Under the pieces are notes generated by a model that saw only the letters and a list, made by a program, of their open reading frames with translations, was not told where the DNA came from and ran no database searches. Source: Nitrososphaerota archaeon (GTDB lineage: Archaea > Thermoproteota > Nitrososphaeria > Nitrososphaerales > Nitrosopumilaceae). From it: a DNA stretch of 7,917 bases. Location of the stretch: positions 5,014-12,930 of the forward strand of contig JACZUQ010000016.1 in NCBI GenBank assembly GCA_022573065.1, in the 5' to 3' direction. The translations under genes were made by a program, and so were the position numbers. Positions 1-5,351 of this stretch are shown one piece after another (the first letter of the stretch is position 1; each line of letters begins with the position of its first letter).

Positions 1-1
1 C

Positions 2-151
2 ACAATACGAGGAAATCTGCAGGCTTTTGATAAACACATGAATCTGATTCTAACCGAAGTCGAAGACATAACTGAAGACAACGTAAAGAATCTCAACAAG
101 ATTATCCTACGTGGGGATAACATACTAATTGTTTCTCCTACTGAAAAGTAA
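2..151 (+). CDS. Sm-like (LSm/SmAP) RNA-binding protein, 3' part
   Basis: This is the C-terminal 49 codons of an archaeal Sm-like protein; its start lies before the window. Reading from base 2, the protein shows the end of the Sm1 motif (RGNLQAFDKHMNLIL, then acidic TEVEDI) and the Sm2 motif (IILRGDNILIVSP), both diagnostic of the fold. Such proteins form heptameric (sometimes hexameric) rings that bind U-rich RNA and act in RNA metabolism. The RGDN and DKHMN residues that line the RNA site are intact. Only the N-terminal helix and first strands are missing, consistent with a protein of about 75-80 residues. The gene ends in three in-frame stop codons in a row (TAA TGA TGA, 149-157). In many archaea the next gene is ribosomal protein L37e; here it is an unrelated membrane protein. 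Confidence 0.95.
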   Translation, partial: TIRGNLQAFDKHMNLILTEVEDITEDNVKNLNKIILRGDNILIVSPTEK

Positions 152-184
152 TGATGAGAAAATTAACAAATCCTAACATGTTGA

Positions 185-194
185 GATTTATCTT
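185..194 (+). promoter_or_regulatory. TATA-like box for the 215-712 gene
   Basis: The sequence GATTTATCTT is centred about 25 bases before the ATG at 215. That spacing fits an archaeal TATA box driving a transcript that starts at or next to the start codon (leaderless). No Shine-Dalgarno motif is seen. The match to a TTTAWA-type box is only moderate. Confidence 0.35.
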
Positions 195-214
195 ATTTCA
201 AATATAGAAAAATT

Positions 215-712
215 ATGACGAAAACATTTCTAAAAAATAATTTCTCTTCTTTTAAAAATGGAATTATAATAATCTCAATTGGCATAGTTTGGATATGGTT
301 AATTTTTTCAGATGGAATAAATGAATCAGAGTTAATATCAATAATTCCTCAAAAGAGTAAAACGTTTGATCTACCTCTAACCGGACAGGGAATTGCTTTT
401 TATGAAATTCATATTAAGAATTATCAACAAAATCCTTTATTCGTACAAGTTTTAGATCCAAAAGGCAACATAATTGTAGAACAAAAAATACATACCATAT
501 TATCTGAAAATTTTTTTGATTTTAGCAATAAAGGAAACTATATCATTAGAATCACAAATTTCTCGGAAAAAAATATTGAGTTTAGTATTAGATATGGTGA
601 CACTAAATTAGAACAACTTTTAATTCCTGAAATTGTTACCTTTGTTGGAAGTACCATTATGGTTTTTGCAATATTTCGAAGAATGAAATATTATAGTATT
701 GCACAACCATAA
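215..712 (+). CDS. Two-span membrane protein with an extracytoplasmic beta-rich domain, unknown function
   Basis: I do not recognise a named family for this 165-residue protein. A hydrophobic helix lies at about residues 16-32 and a second at about 137-154, followed by a basic tail (RRMKYY) that should be cytoplasmic. This places residues about 33-136 outside the cell. That middle part alternates hydrophobic and polar residues, with turns such as DPKGN (81-85) and SNKGNYIIRITN (104-115), which suggests a beta-sandwich. The pattern of 'aromatic strand, DPxG turn, GxYxxxxxN' recalls GOLD/emp24-like or other small beta domains, but this is inference. The gene appears to have its own promoter. 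Its last 22 bases overlap the 3' end of the opposite-strand gene ending at 691. The start is the first ATG in the frame. Confidence 0.8.
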   Translation: MTKTFLKNNFSSFKNGIIIISIGIVWIWLIFSDGINESELISIIPQKSKTFDLPLTGQGIAFYEIHIKNYQQNPLFVQVLDPKGNIIVEQKIHTILSENFFDFSNKGNYIIRITNFSEKNIEFSIRYGDTKLEQLLIPEIVTFVGSTIMVFAIFRRMKYYSIAQP

Positions 713-1284
713 GAAATCATATCAAATACATGAGCACAAATAATTGGACCTGCAATTAATAAAACTAAATCAAAAAAAACAGGGAAAATTGCTGTTAGTA
801 TTGTAAAAATGGCAAACGGAATGAGCTTTTTTGTTTTGTTATTATCTAGCTGGTTAAGTATGATAAAACCCCCTATTGCAACAGGGATAAGAGATGCTTC
901 AAGTCCAAATGTATGAGTGATTGAAATCTTTCCATCTATTCCATAAAAGTAGTGTGAGACCGAGTCCATATATCCTGAAAAAAGCTGAACTCCTGTACCA
1001 ATTATGATTAATTTTATTCCTTTACGCATTTTGTTATTCGGATGTTTTTTAATCAAAAATTTCAAACCAATGAACGCAGAAATGGCAATCATTCCTGCAC
1101 CAGAATAAACTGCTATGTGATGAATCCTCCAAAATTCATCTGTATCTTGAGTAATATGAGAAGAACTATCCCAAACCAAACTAATGATTTCTAACATCGT
1201 TCCAAATAAGGCAAGAATAGCTATTGTGGCAAGTAAAAAATTCTGTTGTACTAGAATATGTGATAATTCTTTATGAATTTTCAA
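691..1284 (-). CDS. Multi-pass membrane protein with conserved-looking histidines, unknown function
   Basis: This 197-residue integral membrane protein has about five hydrophobic segments (roughly 16-38, 56-78, 90-108, 125-145 and 153-180). Polar residues lie unusually near membrane edges: H55-H56, then D107, H111 and H124 within the segment YMDSVSHYFYGIDGKISITH, and H185. A 'D-x3-H ... H' arrangement of this kind could bind a metal or haem, but no known family was recognised and this is inference. The start used here is TTG at 1284: a TATA-like TAATAAAC sits about 27 bases upstream, and AGGAAA lies just before the codon. The next in-frame ATG is residue 30, which would delete most of the first helix. 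The gene lies 86 bases downstream of the methyltransferase and overlaps the convergent 215-712 gene by 22 bases. Confidence 0.8.
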   Translation of the reverse strand: MKIHKELSHILVQQNFLLATIAILALFGTMLEIISLVWDSSSHITQDTDEFWRIHHIAVYSGAGMIAISAFIGLKFLIKKHPNNKMRKGIKLIIIGTGVQLFSGYMDSVSHYFYGIDGKISITHTFGLEASLIPVAIGGFIILNQLDNNKTKKLIPFAIFTILTAIFPVFFDLVLLIAGPIICAHVFDMISYGCAIL

Positions 1285-1370
1285 TTTCCTAGTTTACTTA
1301 AAGATTGTTTATTAGAATAGTGGCTAAAAAAATTCTATATGAAACTAAATTTGTTATCTTTTTTTTAATA

Positions 1371-1934
1371 TTATTGAATTTTTCTAACTAGAGTAAACCG
1401 TGGCTTATTTGGCTCAAAATCTTCATGCATATCAACATGACTAATTATTTTTACTTGAAAATTTAACCATCTTTTGTAGACATTTCTTTTCCAACCTTTA
1501 GTGTCCACTTCTAAAGGACTTTCATTTTCATCAAATAACTCACAAGTTAGTATGTATTTTCTTGATACCCTAAACAATTCTTTTATGGCTTTTTCCATTT
1601 CTTGTTCAGGAATATAATTTAATAAATAATGTGTAAAAACAAAATCTATAGAAGAATCTTCAAATGGTATATTCGAAATTGAACCATTTTTAAATTTGAA
1701 TGAAGGAAGTTTCTGTCTTGCAATATCTAATGCATGTTCATTAAGATCTATCCCGTGTACCTCAAAATTGTCCGGAAACTCTTTCAAATCATTACCACTA
1801 TTACATCCCACTTCTAAGACTGAATTGGCTTTAAGTGAAATTGCTAAGTCACGAATAAATTTTGCATATTCTTGATGATAGTTTAATTCATTTTCATCAG
1901 TGTATTTATTCCAAAAATCAGTGTCATATTCCAT
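1371..1934 (-). CDS. Class I SAM-dependent methyltransferase
   Basis: This 187-residue protein is a Rossmann-fold methyltransferase acting in the cytoplasm. Motif I is VLEVGCNSGNDL (residues 39-50), the SAM-binding glycine loop; the acidic residue after strand 2 is D63 in GIDLN; the motif IV region is IDFVFTHYLLNYIP (96-109), followed by a helix and VSRKYILTCELF (123-134). The N-terminal FWNKYTDENELNY and the 'THxLxxxIP ... SRKYIL ... ELF' block resemble the small group annotated as pseudaminic-acid biosynthesis-associated methylases. The acceptor is therefore perhaps a sugar nucleotide or small metabolite, but no sugar-biosynthesis genes are nearby, so the substrate is unknown. The ATG start is 30 bases after the stop of the 54-residue gene upstream, which suggests co-transcription. 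No frameshift or missing core motif is seen. Confidence 0.9.
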   Translation of the reverse strand: MEYDTDFWNKYTDENELNYHQEYAKFIRDLAISLKANSVLEVGCNSGNDLKEFPDNFEVHGIDLNEHALDIARQKLPSFKFKNGSISNIPFEDSSIDFVFTHYLLNYIPEQEMEKAIKELFRVSRKYILTCELFDENESPLEVDTKGWKRNVYKRWLNFQVKIISHVDMHEDFEPNKPRFTLVRKIQ

Positions 1935-1964
1935 AAAGCCATCAAATCCTTCGGGTATTTGTAA

Positions 1965-2129
1965 CTAATGTGTACATTTGCAAGAAACTAATTTTGTATC
2001 AAAGGTACAATCATGTGGCCCTTCAGATTTTCCATCTACTGGGATTTGTATCATGCATTCTTTGTGCCTTCCCTTCTTACAGAACCAGCAGATTTTCTGA
2101 TCTGATTCACCAGTAGAATAAGATTCCAT
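1965..2129 (-). CDS. 54-residue Cys/His-rich (zinc-ribbon-like) small protein
   Basis: This short reading frame lies exactly in the gap between ilvE and the methyltransferase. The start is ATG at 2129 and the stop is TAG at 1965. The protein contains C14-x2-C17, H22, C25, H39, C41, C50-x-C52 and H54: six cysteines and three histidines in 54 residues. Key stretches are KICWFCKKGRHKECM and GPHDCTFDTKLVSCKCTH. That density and spacing imply binding of one or two zinc ions or another metal. The codons are non-repetitive, and the Cys codons fall in plausible CxxC and CxC pairs, which is unlikely in random AT-rich DNA. It sits 39 bases after ilvE and 30 bases before the methyltransferase, so it probably shares a transcript with the latter. 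I do not know the family; a nucleic-acid-binding or metal-sensing role is only possible. Confidence 0.8.
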   Translation of the reverse strand: MESYSTGESDQKICWFCKKGRHKECMIQIPVDGKSEGPHDCTFDTKLVSCKCTH

Positions 2130-2141
2130 TACTTTTCTTAA

Positions 2142-2163
2142 GGTATTTTTTCGGTAAAAAACC
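2142..2163 (-). terminator. Possible transcription terminator after ilvE
   Basis: Just past the ilvE stop, the minus strand reads a six-T run within an imperfect inverted repeat (GGTTTTTTACC ... AAAAAATACC, one A-A mismatch). Archaeal RNA polymerase terminates at short T-runs, so this may end or attenuate the ilvE transcript before the small Cys/His-rich gene. The evidence is the local sequence only. Confidence 0.3.
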
Positions 2164-2168
2164 TAGTT

Positions 2169-3083
2169 CTAAATGTATTTCAACCAGGAAAGAAAACGCT
2201 CATCTTTTCCCATTGTTACATTAATAAACGATTTTTGAAGTGCCTTTGTAATCTTGCCTGGTTTGCCATTTCCAATAACCGTTTTATCTATTTCAGTTAC
2301 AGATTTTACCTCCGCGGCAGTTCCAGTCATAAAAACTTCATCAGCTACGTATAGATCTTCTCTGTCCAAATCTACTTCAATTACCTCTCCTCCATTAAAC
2401 TCAATTATTTGAATAACGCTATCTCTTGTAATTCCCTCTAAGACTCCAGCAGTTAATGGAGGCGTAATTATTTTATCATCTTTTAAGATGAAGATGTTTT
2501 CTGCACTACCTTCAGCAATTTTACCCTGATTGTTTAGCATTATAGCTTCATCATATCCTTCTTTGAGTGCTTCAACACGAGCTAATGCAGCATTAGAATA
2601 GTTTGATGCAGCTTTTGCTTTCATTGGCTGAGCAGCAGAATCAATTCTTATCCAACTTGAAATCTTACATTTGGCACCGGTAAACTTTCCAGCTTTTGAT
2701 TCACCCATTTTCCATGGCCAGCAAGCAATTGCAATATCTACTTTATTTTGTGTAGGTGTAAGACCCAATTCACCATAACCATAGTAAGCCAAAGGTCTGA
2801 TGTAACATTCTTTGAGAGTACTATTTTTTACAGTTTTGATTATTGCGTCAGTAATCTGTTTTTTGTTATATTGCATTTTCATTGAATACATTTTAGCAGA
2901 ATTGAAAAATCTATCAACATGTTCTGGTAATCTAAAAATTGCCGAGCCTTTTGGAGTATTATAACATCTTAAACCCTCAAAAATCGCAGTTGAATAATGT
3001 AATGCATGAGTTAACACATGTACTTTGGCATTCTTGAATGGAACTAACTTTCCATTCATCCAAATTTTTCCTACTTCTTTCAT
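2169..3083 (-). CDS. ilvE: Branched-chain amino acid aminotransferase (PLP fold type IV)
   Basis: This cytoplasmic PLP enzyme transfers the amino group between glutamate and the 2-oxo acids of valine, leucine and isoleucine, the last step in making these amino acids. At 304 residues it has the normal IlvE length. The N-terminal domain carries WMNGKLVPFKNAKVHVLTHAL (8-28) and YSTAIFEGLRCY (30-41). The PLP lysine is K157 in AKAASNYSNAALARVEAL (156-173). IAEGSAENIF (189-198) holds the cofactor-binding Glu, GVLEGITRD (213-221) and GTAAEV (254-259) form the phosphate cup, and ADEVFMTGT precedes it, all as in E. coli IlvE. D-amino-acid transaminase and aminodeoxychorismate lyase share the fold, but the EGLRCY region and length favour IlvE. 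The ATG at 3083 has a TTTAAA box 27 bases upstream, pointing to a leaderless transcript. Confidence 0.96.
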   Translation of the reverse strand: MKEVGKIWMNGKLVPFKNAKVHVLTHALHYSTAIFEGLRCYNTPKGSAIFRLPEHVDRFFNSAKMYSMKMQYNKKQITDAIIKTVKNSTLKECYIRPLAYYGYGELGLTPTQNKVDIAIACWPWKMGESKAGKFTGAKCKISSWIRIDSAAQPMKAKAASNYSNAALARVEALKEGYDEAIMLNNQGKIAEGSAENIFILKDDKIITPPLTAGVLEGITRDSVIQIIEFNGGEVIEVDLDREDLYVADEVFMTGTAAEVKSVTEIDKTVIGNGKPGKITKALQKSFINVTMGKDERFLSWLKYI

Positions 3084-3106
3084 AGGAAAGTAAATCTACA
3101 CTAGTA

Positions 3107-3114
3107 ATTTAAAG
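3107..3114 (-). promoter_or_regulatory. TATA box for ilvE (leaderless)
   Basis: On the minus strand CTTTAAAT is centred 27 bases before the ilvE ATG at 3083. This matches the spacing from an archaeal TATA box to the transcription start, so the mRNA should begin at or within a base or two of the A of the ATG. The same TTTAAA core at the same distance precedes the tRNA-Val gene. Confidence 0.65.
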
Positions 3115-3129
3115 AAATATCATTCTTTT

Positions 3130-3204
3130 TTAATCGGTTTCGTCATCAGAGCTTACTTCTAATGTTTTTTTTGTAGGTCTGACTGGAATGTAGATTTTAG
3201 TCAC
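3130..3204 (-). CDS. Doubtful 24-residue micro-ORF upstream of ilvE
   Basis: A GTG-initiated frame from 3204 to a TAA at 3130 encodes 24 residues: MTKIYIPVRPTKKTLEVS followed by the acidic tail SDDETD. The composition (a basic, proline-containing core and an acidic tail) looks more protein-like than typical intergenic translation, and the frame stays open upstream to a stop only seven codons earlier. There is no ATG, no Shine-Dalgarno motif and no convincing TATA box at the leaderless distance. It could be a tiny protein, the remnant of a longer gene, or chance. It does not look like an attenuation leader, since branched-chain codons are not clustered. Confidence 0.2.
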   Translation of the reverse strand: MTKIYIPVRPTKKTLEVSSDDETD

Positions 3205-3376
3205 TAGATAAATTGCATTTTTTTAATGTAATATTGATGCGTATGACCGTTTAGGATAAACTAATTCTAAACCTGAATTTTTAAAATGTAAATCTTTTTA
3301 GAATTTTTTACATTTTGATACACAACTTGAGACTATCCATTATAGACTATATAGATCAACTCTAAATATTAGAATC

Positions 3377-3490
3377 ATTCAATGAAAGTAAGCGTGTTTT
3401 GGGTAACGCCGGACTGATTCTAGATGACGGTCCAAGAACAAACCCATTTTGGCACTACTGGTGCAAACCCGTAGCGCCAAACTTTTAGTT
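3377..3490 (+). ncRNA. Candidate structured RNA, family unknown, strand uncertain
   Basis: The block 3391-3480 is 51% G+C in an AT-rich region and folds into two adjacent hairpins. Hairpin 1 pairs 3400-3404 (TGGGT) with 3442-3446 and 3411-3416 (GGACTG) with 3428-3433, leaving a 6/8-base internal loop. Its apical loop contains UGA on both arms, as in a kink-loop. Hairpin 2 pairs 3448-3458 with 3471-3481 (one mismatch) plus a GG/CC extension around a seven-base loop, UGCAAAC. On the plus strand a TATA-like ACTATATAG at 3347-3355 would start transcription near 3377, and a T-rich stretch (3483-3499) follows hairpin 2. The strand is unresolved: hairpin 1 pairs better on plus (U-G instead of A-C), hairpin 2 better on minus (G-U instead of A-C). 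On minus it would be the 3' UTR of the aspartate kinase mRNA. It is not a recognisable tRNA, 5S, RNase P or SRP RNA. Confidence 0.4.
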
Positions 3491-3492
3491 TA

Positions 3493-3506
3493 TTTGTTTA
3501 AACAAA
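3493..3506. repeat. Perfect 14-base palindrome over the aspartate kinase stop codon
   Basis: TTTGTTTAAACAAA is its own reverse complement and includes the TAA stop of the minus-strand kinase gene (3500-3498). It could be a protein-binding site, a small hairpin at the mRNA end, or chance in AT-rich sequence. It lies directly beyond the T-rich end of the candidate RNA. Confidence 0.5.
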
Positions 3507-4919
3507 CTGAATTTTTGATCTTTCTTGGTGTATTGCCCGAATTGCTTGGTCAATATTATCGCCAGAATCTTCAACCACTATTATTATTCTTGAAGTTTCT
3601 TCTTGTGCATCCATATTCAATATGTTTATTCCTGCTTCACCAACTTTTGAACTTGATTTTGAAGCAATTTGTTGAACACGCCACATTTCATCACCAATTA
3701 ATGTAATTACTCCTCGATTGTATGTTATTGTAGCCAGCGAATCAAATCCTAAGATGTATTTTTCATTTCTTTTTACATAATCTCCATCAAGAAATAGAAT
3801 TCTAGTAAATTCTATTCCGTCTTTTGTGAAAGGTGATAAGATTACAAATTCACCATATCTTTTTTCATTTTTGAGGGATGCCAAGAATTTGTATACGTAT
3901 TCAGTTTCGATTCTTAGAATCGCACAATTTTTTTTGCCTGTAACAATTTTTAATGGATTACCATTTTTATCATCTGGATTTCGTTTTATAGTGGTAATTT
4001 TTGATGGATTTTTCATATCAGTAATTATTATAGGCATATCCACTCCGTGTTCAACAATTTCTTTGATAGCAATAGGATCTAAAATCTTCATACCAAACAT
4101 TCCAGCAAGTCTGGCTTCATTATATGACAACTGTTCTACATCACTTAGCTCATTGGTGACTATTTTAGGATCTGCTGAAACTACCGATCTGTCTTTTTCA
4201 AAGTCAATTGTAACTTCATATTTTTTCTGAAGAAGTATGCCAAGATCTACTGCAGTCCTATCTGAACCTCCTCTCTCATAAGTAGTAGTGATTCCATCAG
4301 TTGTTTTTCCAATAAAACCTCCTATTGTCACAACATCATTTTCATTTAGTAATTTTTCAAGCGGTTCTAATTTTTCTGAAGATTCTGAGGAAAGAAAATT
4401 TGTCGATTCTATATTATTGTCAGTAATAATCGGCCATGATTCAAAATCTACTGCACTAGATTTGATTCCTTGACTTTTGAAAATGTAATTCATTAACTGA
4501 GACATTAAAAGTTCACCTGAATTAGCAAGTGCTCTAGAACGAACTTCGTCTGCAAATTCACCTTTTTGTCTTGCTTCATCAAAGGCAATTTTTGATTTTT
4601 CTAAAAATACATTAATAATCTTTTGGCATTCTTTTCGATAATCAGAACTAACTAATTCAAGAATTTTTTCATAAGCATTTCTTATTTCATCAAGCTTTGA
4701 CTCATTTCCTTTTTCTGCATTTGTTCCTAGCTCAAGCACAATATCTGTCAAAGATCTGGTCTTACCATTTTGAATAGTTAGAGGTGCAGAAAAAACTGCA
4801 ATTACTTTTGCATCATTTTTTAAAGAATTGATTCTTTGTATGATTATTGGAATTGAAAGTCCATCAGCTCCAATAGCACTACCTCCAAACTTCGCTACAA
4901 CTAATCTAGTCAATACCAT
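3498..4919 (-). CDS. lysC: Aspartate kinase
   Basis: Aspartate kinase phosphorylates L-aspartate with ATP, the first step toward threonine, methionine and, in many organisms, lysine. The 473-residue protein has the amino-acid-kinase domain first: VVAKFGGSAIGADG (7-20, catalytic lysine K10), FSAP (43-46), ANSGELLMSQLM (132-143), GGFIGKT (200-206), TTYERGGSDRTAVDLG (212-227) and SADPKIV (248-254). Tandem C-terminal ACT-type regulatory domains follow: about 330-400, and 403-470 with VITLIGDEMWRVQQIASK. The length fits monofunctional aspartokinases. The region usually written TDVDG(V/I)YTADP is TIDFEKDRSVVSADP here, so the nucleotide-binding loop is divergent. The ACT domains imply feedback control by an amino acid end product. 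Thaumarchaea make lysine by the aminoadipate route, so threonine is the likelier effector (family knowledge). The ATG at 4919 is the first in frame. Confidence 0.93.
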   Translation of the reverse strand: MVLTRLVVAKFGGSAIGADGLSIPIIIQRINSLKNDAKVIAVFSAPLTIQNGKTRSLTDIVLELGTNAEKGNESKLDEIRNAYEKILELVSSDYRKECQKIINVFLEKSKIAFDEARQKGEFADEVRSRALANSGELLMSQLMNYIFKSQGIKSSAVDFESWPIITDNNIESTNFLSSESSEKLEPLEKLLNENDVVTIGGFIGKTTDGITTTYERGGSDRTAVDLGILLQKKYEVTIDFEKDRSVVSADPKIVTNELSDVEQLSYNEARLAGMFGMKILDPIAIKEIVEHGVDMPIIITDMKNPSKITTIKRNPDDKNGNPLKIVTGKKNCAILRIETEYVYKFLASLKNEKRYGEFVILSPFTKDGIEFTRILFLDGDYVKRNEKYILGFDSLATITYNRGVITLIGDEMWRVQQIASKSSSKVGEAGINILNMDAQEETSRIIIVVEDSGDNIDQAIRAIHQERSKIQFV

Positions 4920-5020
4920 GTAAGAAAAATTACAATCCTGTATTAATCATTGGTTTAGACTTTTGATAAAATTAAATATTCATTTTAGAAAGATATTTTT
5001 TATTTTTATGTTTCTCAAAG

Positions 5021-5027
5021 TTTAAAT
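5021..5027 (+). promoter_or_regulatory. TATA box for tRNA-Val
   Basis: TTTAAAT at 5021-5027 is centred 27 bases before the first base of the tRNA at 5051, the normal archaeal TATA-to-start distance. This implies little or no 5' leader on the primary transcript. Confidence 0.7.
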
Positions 5028-5050
5028 GGATTTTAACTAGGTACTTTGCT

Positions 5051-5125
5051 GGGCTCATGGTCCAGTTCGGTTATGACGTCGCCCTTACACGGCGAAGGTC
5101 CGGGGTTCAAATCCCCGTGGGCCCA
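5051..5125 (+). tRNA. tRNA-Val, anticodon UAC
   Basis: This is a complete 75-base cloverleaf without an intron. The acceptor stem GGGCTCA pairs with TGGGCCC (one G-U), with discriminator A at 5125. The D-stem is GTC/GAC, and the anticodon stem TCGCC/GGCGA encloses the loop CTTACAC, giving anticodon TAC (UAC) for valine GUA codons. The variable loop has five bases and the T-arm is CGGGG-TTCAAAT-CCCCG. CCA is not encoded and must be added after transcription. A TATA box lies 27 bases upstream. The 3' end is only 2 bases from the stop codon of the convergent thioredoxin-like gene. No duplicated tRNA 3' end was noticed, so there is no sign of an integrated element. Confidence 0.97.
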
Positions 5126-5127
5126 TA

Positions 5128-5349
5128 TTATCTCAATTTTTCAATTAGTTTTTCTTTTTTTGGTATACCAGTAAATTCAAGATTTCCATTTATGACAATA
5201 CCGGGAGCTGTGAATATTGGATATTTTTCCAAGTATTCAGGTTTCTCGGTAACATCAATTACCTCGTATGGGATTTTCATCTCATCCAGCATCTTCTCTA
5301 CCACACTACAGTTTGCACAATCAGGAGTGGTTAGGATTTCTACTTTCAT
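5128..5349 (-). CDS. Small thioredoxin/glutaredoxin-like redox protein
   Basis: This 73-residue protein has a minimal thioredoxin fold. The active-site motif C11-A-N-C14 follows strand 1 (VEILTTPD), and the cis-proline loop is TAPGIVING (47-55, P49), followed by the typical last segment LEFTGIPKKEKLIEKL. It resembles the small archaeal thioredoxin-like 'redox-active disulfide' proteins of 75-85 residues. There is no signal peptide, so it should be cytoplasmic. It would exchange thiol electrons with partners such as the membrane CcdA-type protein encoded two genes upstream. The ATG at 5349 is 2 bases after the YHS gene's stop, so the two are almost certainly co-translated from one mRNA. The gene ends 2 bases from the tRNA-Val 3' end on the other strand. 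Confidence 0.92.
   Translation of the reverse strand: MKVEILTTPDCANCSVVEKMLDEMKIPYEVIDVTEKPEYLEKYPIFTAPGIVINGNLEFTGIPKKEKLIEKLR
5137..5161 (+). terminator. T-run terminator for tRNA-Val inside the opposite gene
   Basis: Downstream of the tRNA the plus strand has T-runs of 5 (5137-5141), 5 (5149-5153) and 7 (5155-5161). Archaeal polymerase stops at such runs. They are the complement of the Lys/Glu-rich C-terminal codons (PKKEKLIEK) of the thioredoxin-like gene, so the tRNA terminator is embedded in a coding sequence. Confidence 0.6.
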
Positions 5350-5351
5350 GA

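Larger units (their letters stand above)
3084..3497. other. 414-base intergenic region between aspartate kinase and ilvE
   Basis: This is the longest gene-poor stretch in the window. From the ilvE side it holds the ilvE TATA box (3107-3114), a doubtful 24-codon minus-strand ORF (3130-3204), and AT-rich sequence with a small perfect inverted repeat GTTTAG/CTAAAC (3249-3254 and 3266-3271). There is also a plus-strand TATA-like ACTATATAG (3347-3355) and a foldable block at 51% G+C (3391-3480), clearly richer than the flanks. No protein-coding ORF of normal size was found on either strand. Confidence 0.7.

Noticed and set aside
151..184. ATGATGA resembling box C just after the LSm gene
   Set aside because: It is made by tandem stop codons, and there is no CTGA at the right spacing.
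3130..3204. Amino-acid attenuation leader peptide for ilvE
   Set aside because: The codons are not enriched for Ile, Leu or Val in a row, and ilvE has its own leaderless promoter downstream of this frame.
3234..3276. Possible box C/D RNA (TTGATGC ... CTGA) around the GTTTAG/CTAAAC inverted repeat
   Set aside because: Box C deviates at both ends, the spacing fits neither a single nor a double guide, and the stem has only six pairs.
3411..3442. Box C/D or H/ACA guide RNA reading of hairpin 1 (CTGA and ATGACGG, internal loop, nearby ACA)
   Set aside because: A matching outer box C and box D at guide distance are absent, and the ACA is not directly 3' of the lower stem, so neither guide class is satisfied.
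3449..3706. Plus-strand 85-residue leucine-rich ORF
   Set aside because: It is antisense to the well-supported aspartate kinase C-terminus and the candidate RNA; its leucine richness comes from the complement of kinase codons.
5051..5125. tRNA-Val as an integration site for a mobile element
   Set aside because: No repeat of the tRNA 3' end and no integrase or foreign-looking genes are seen in the window.
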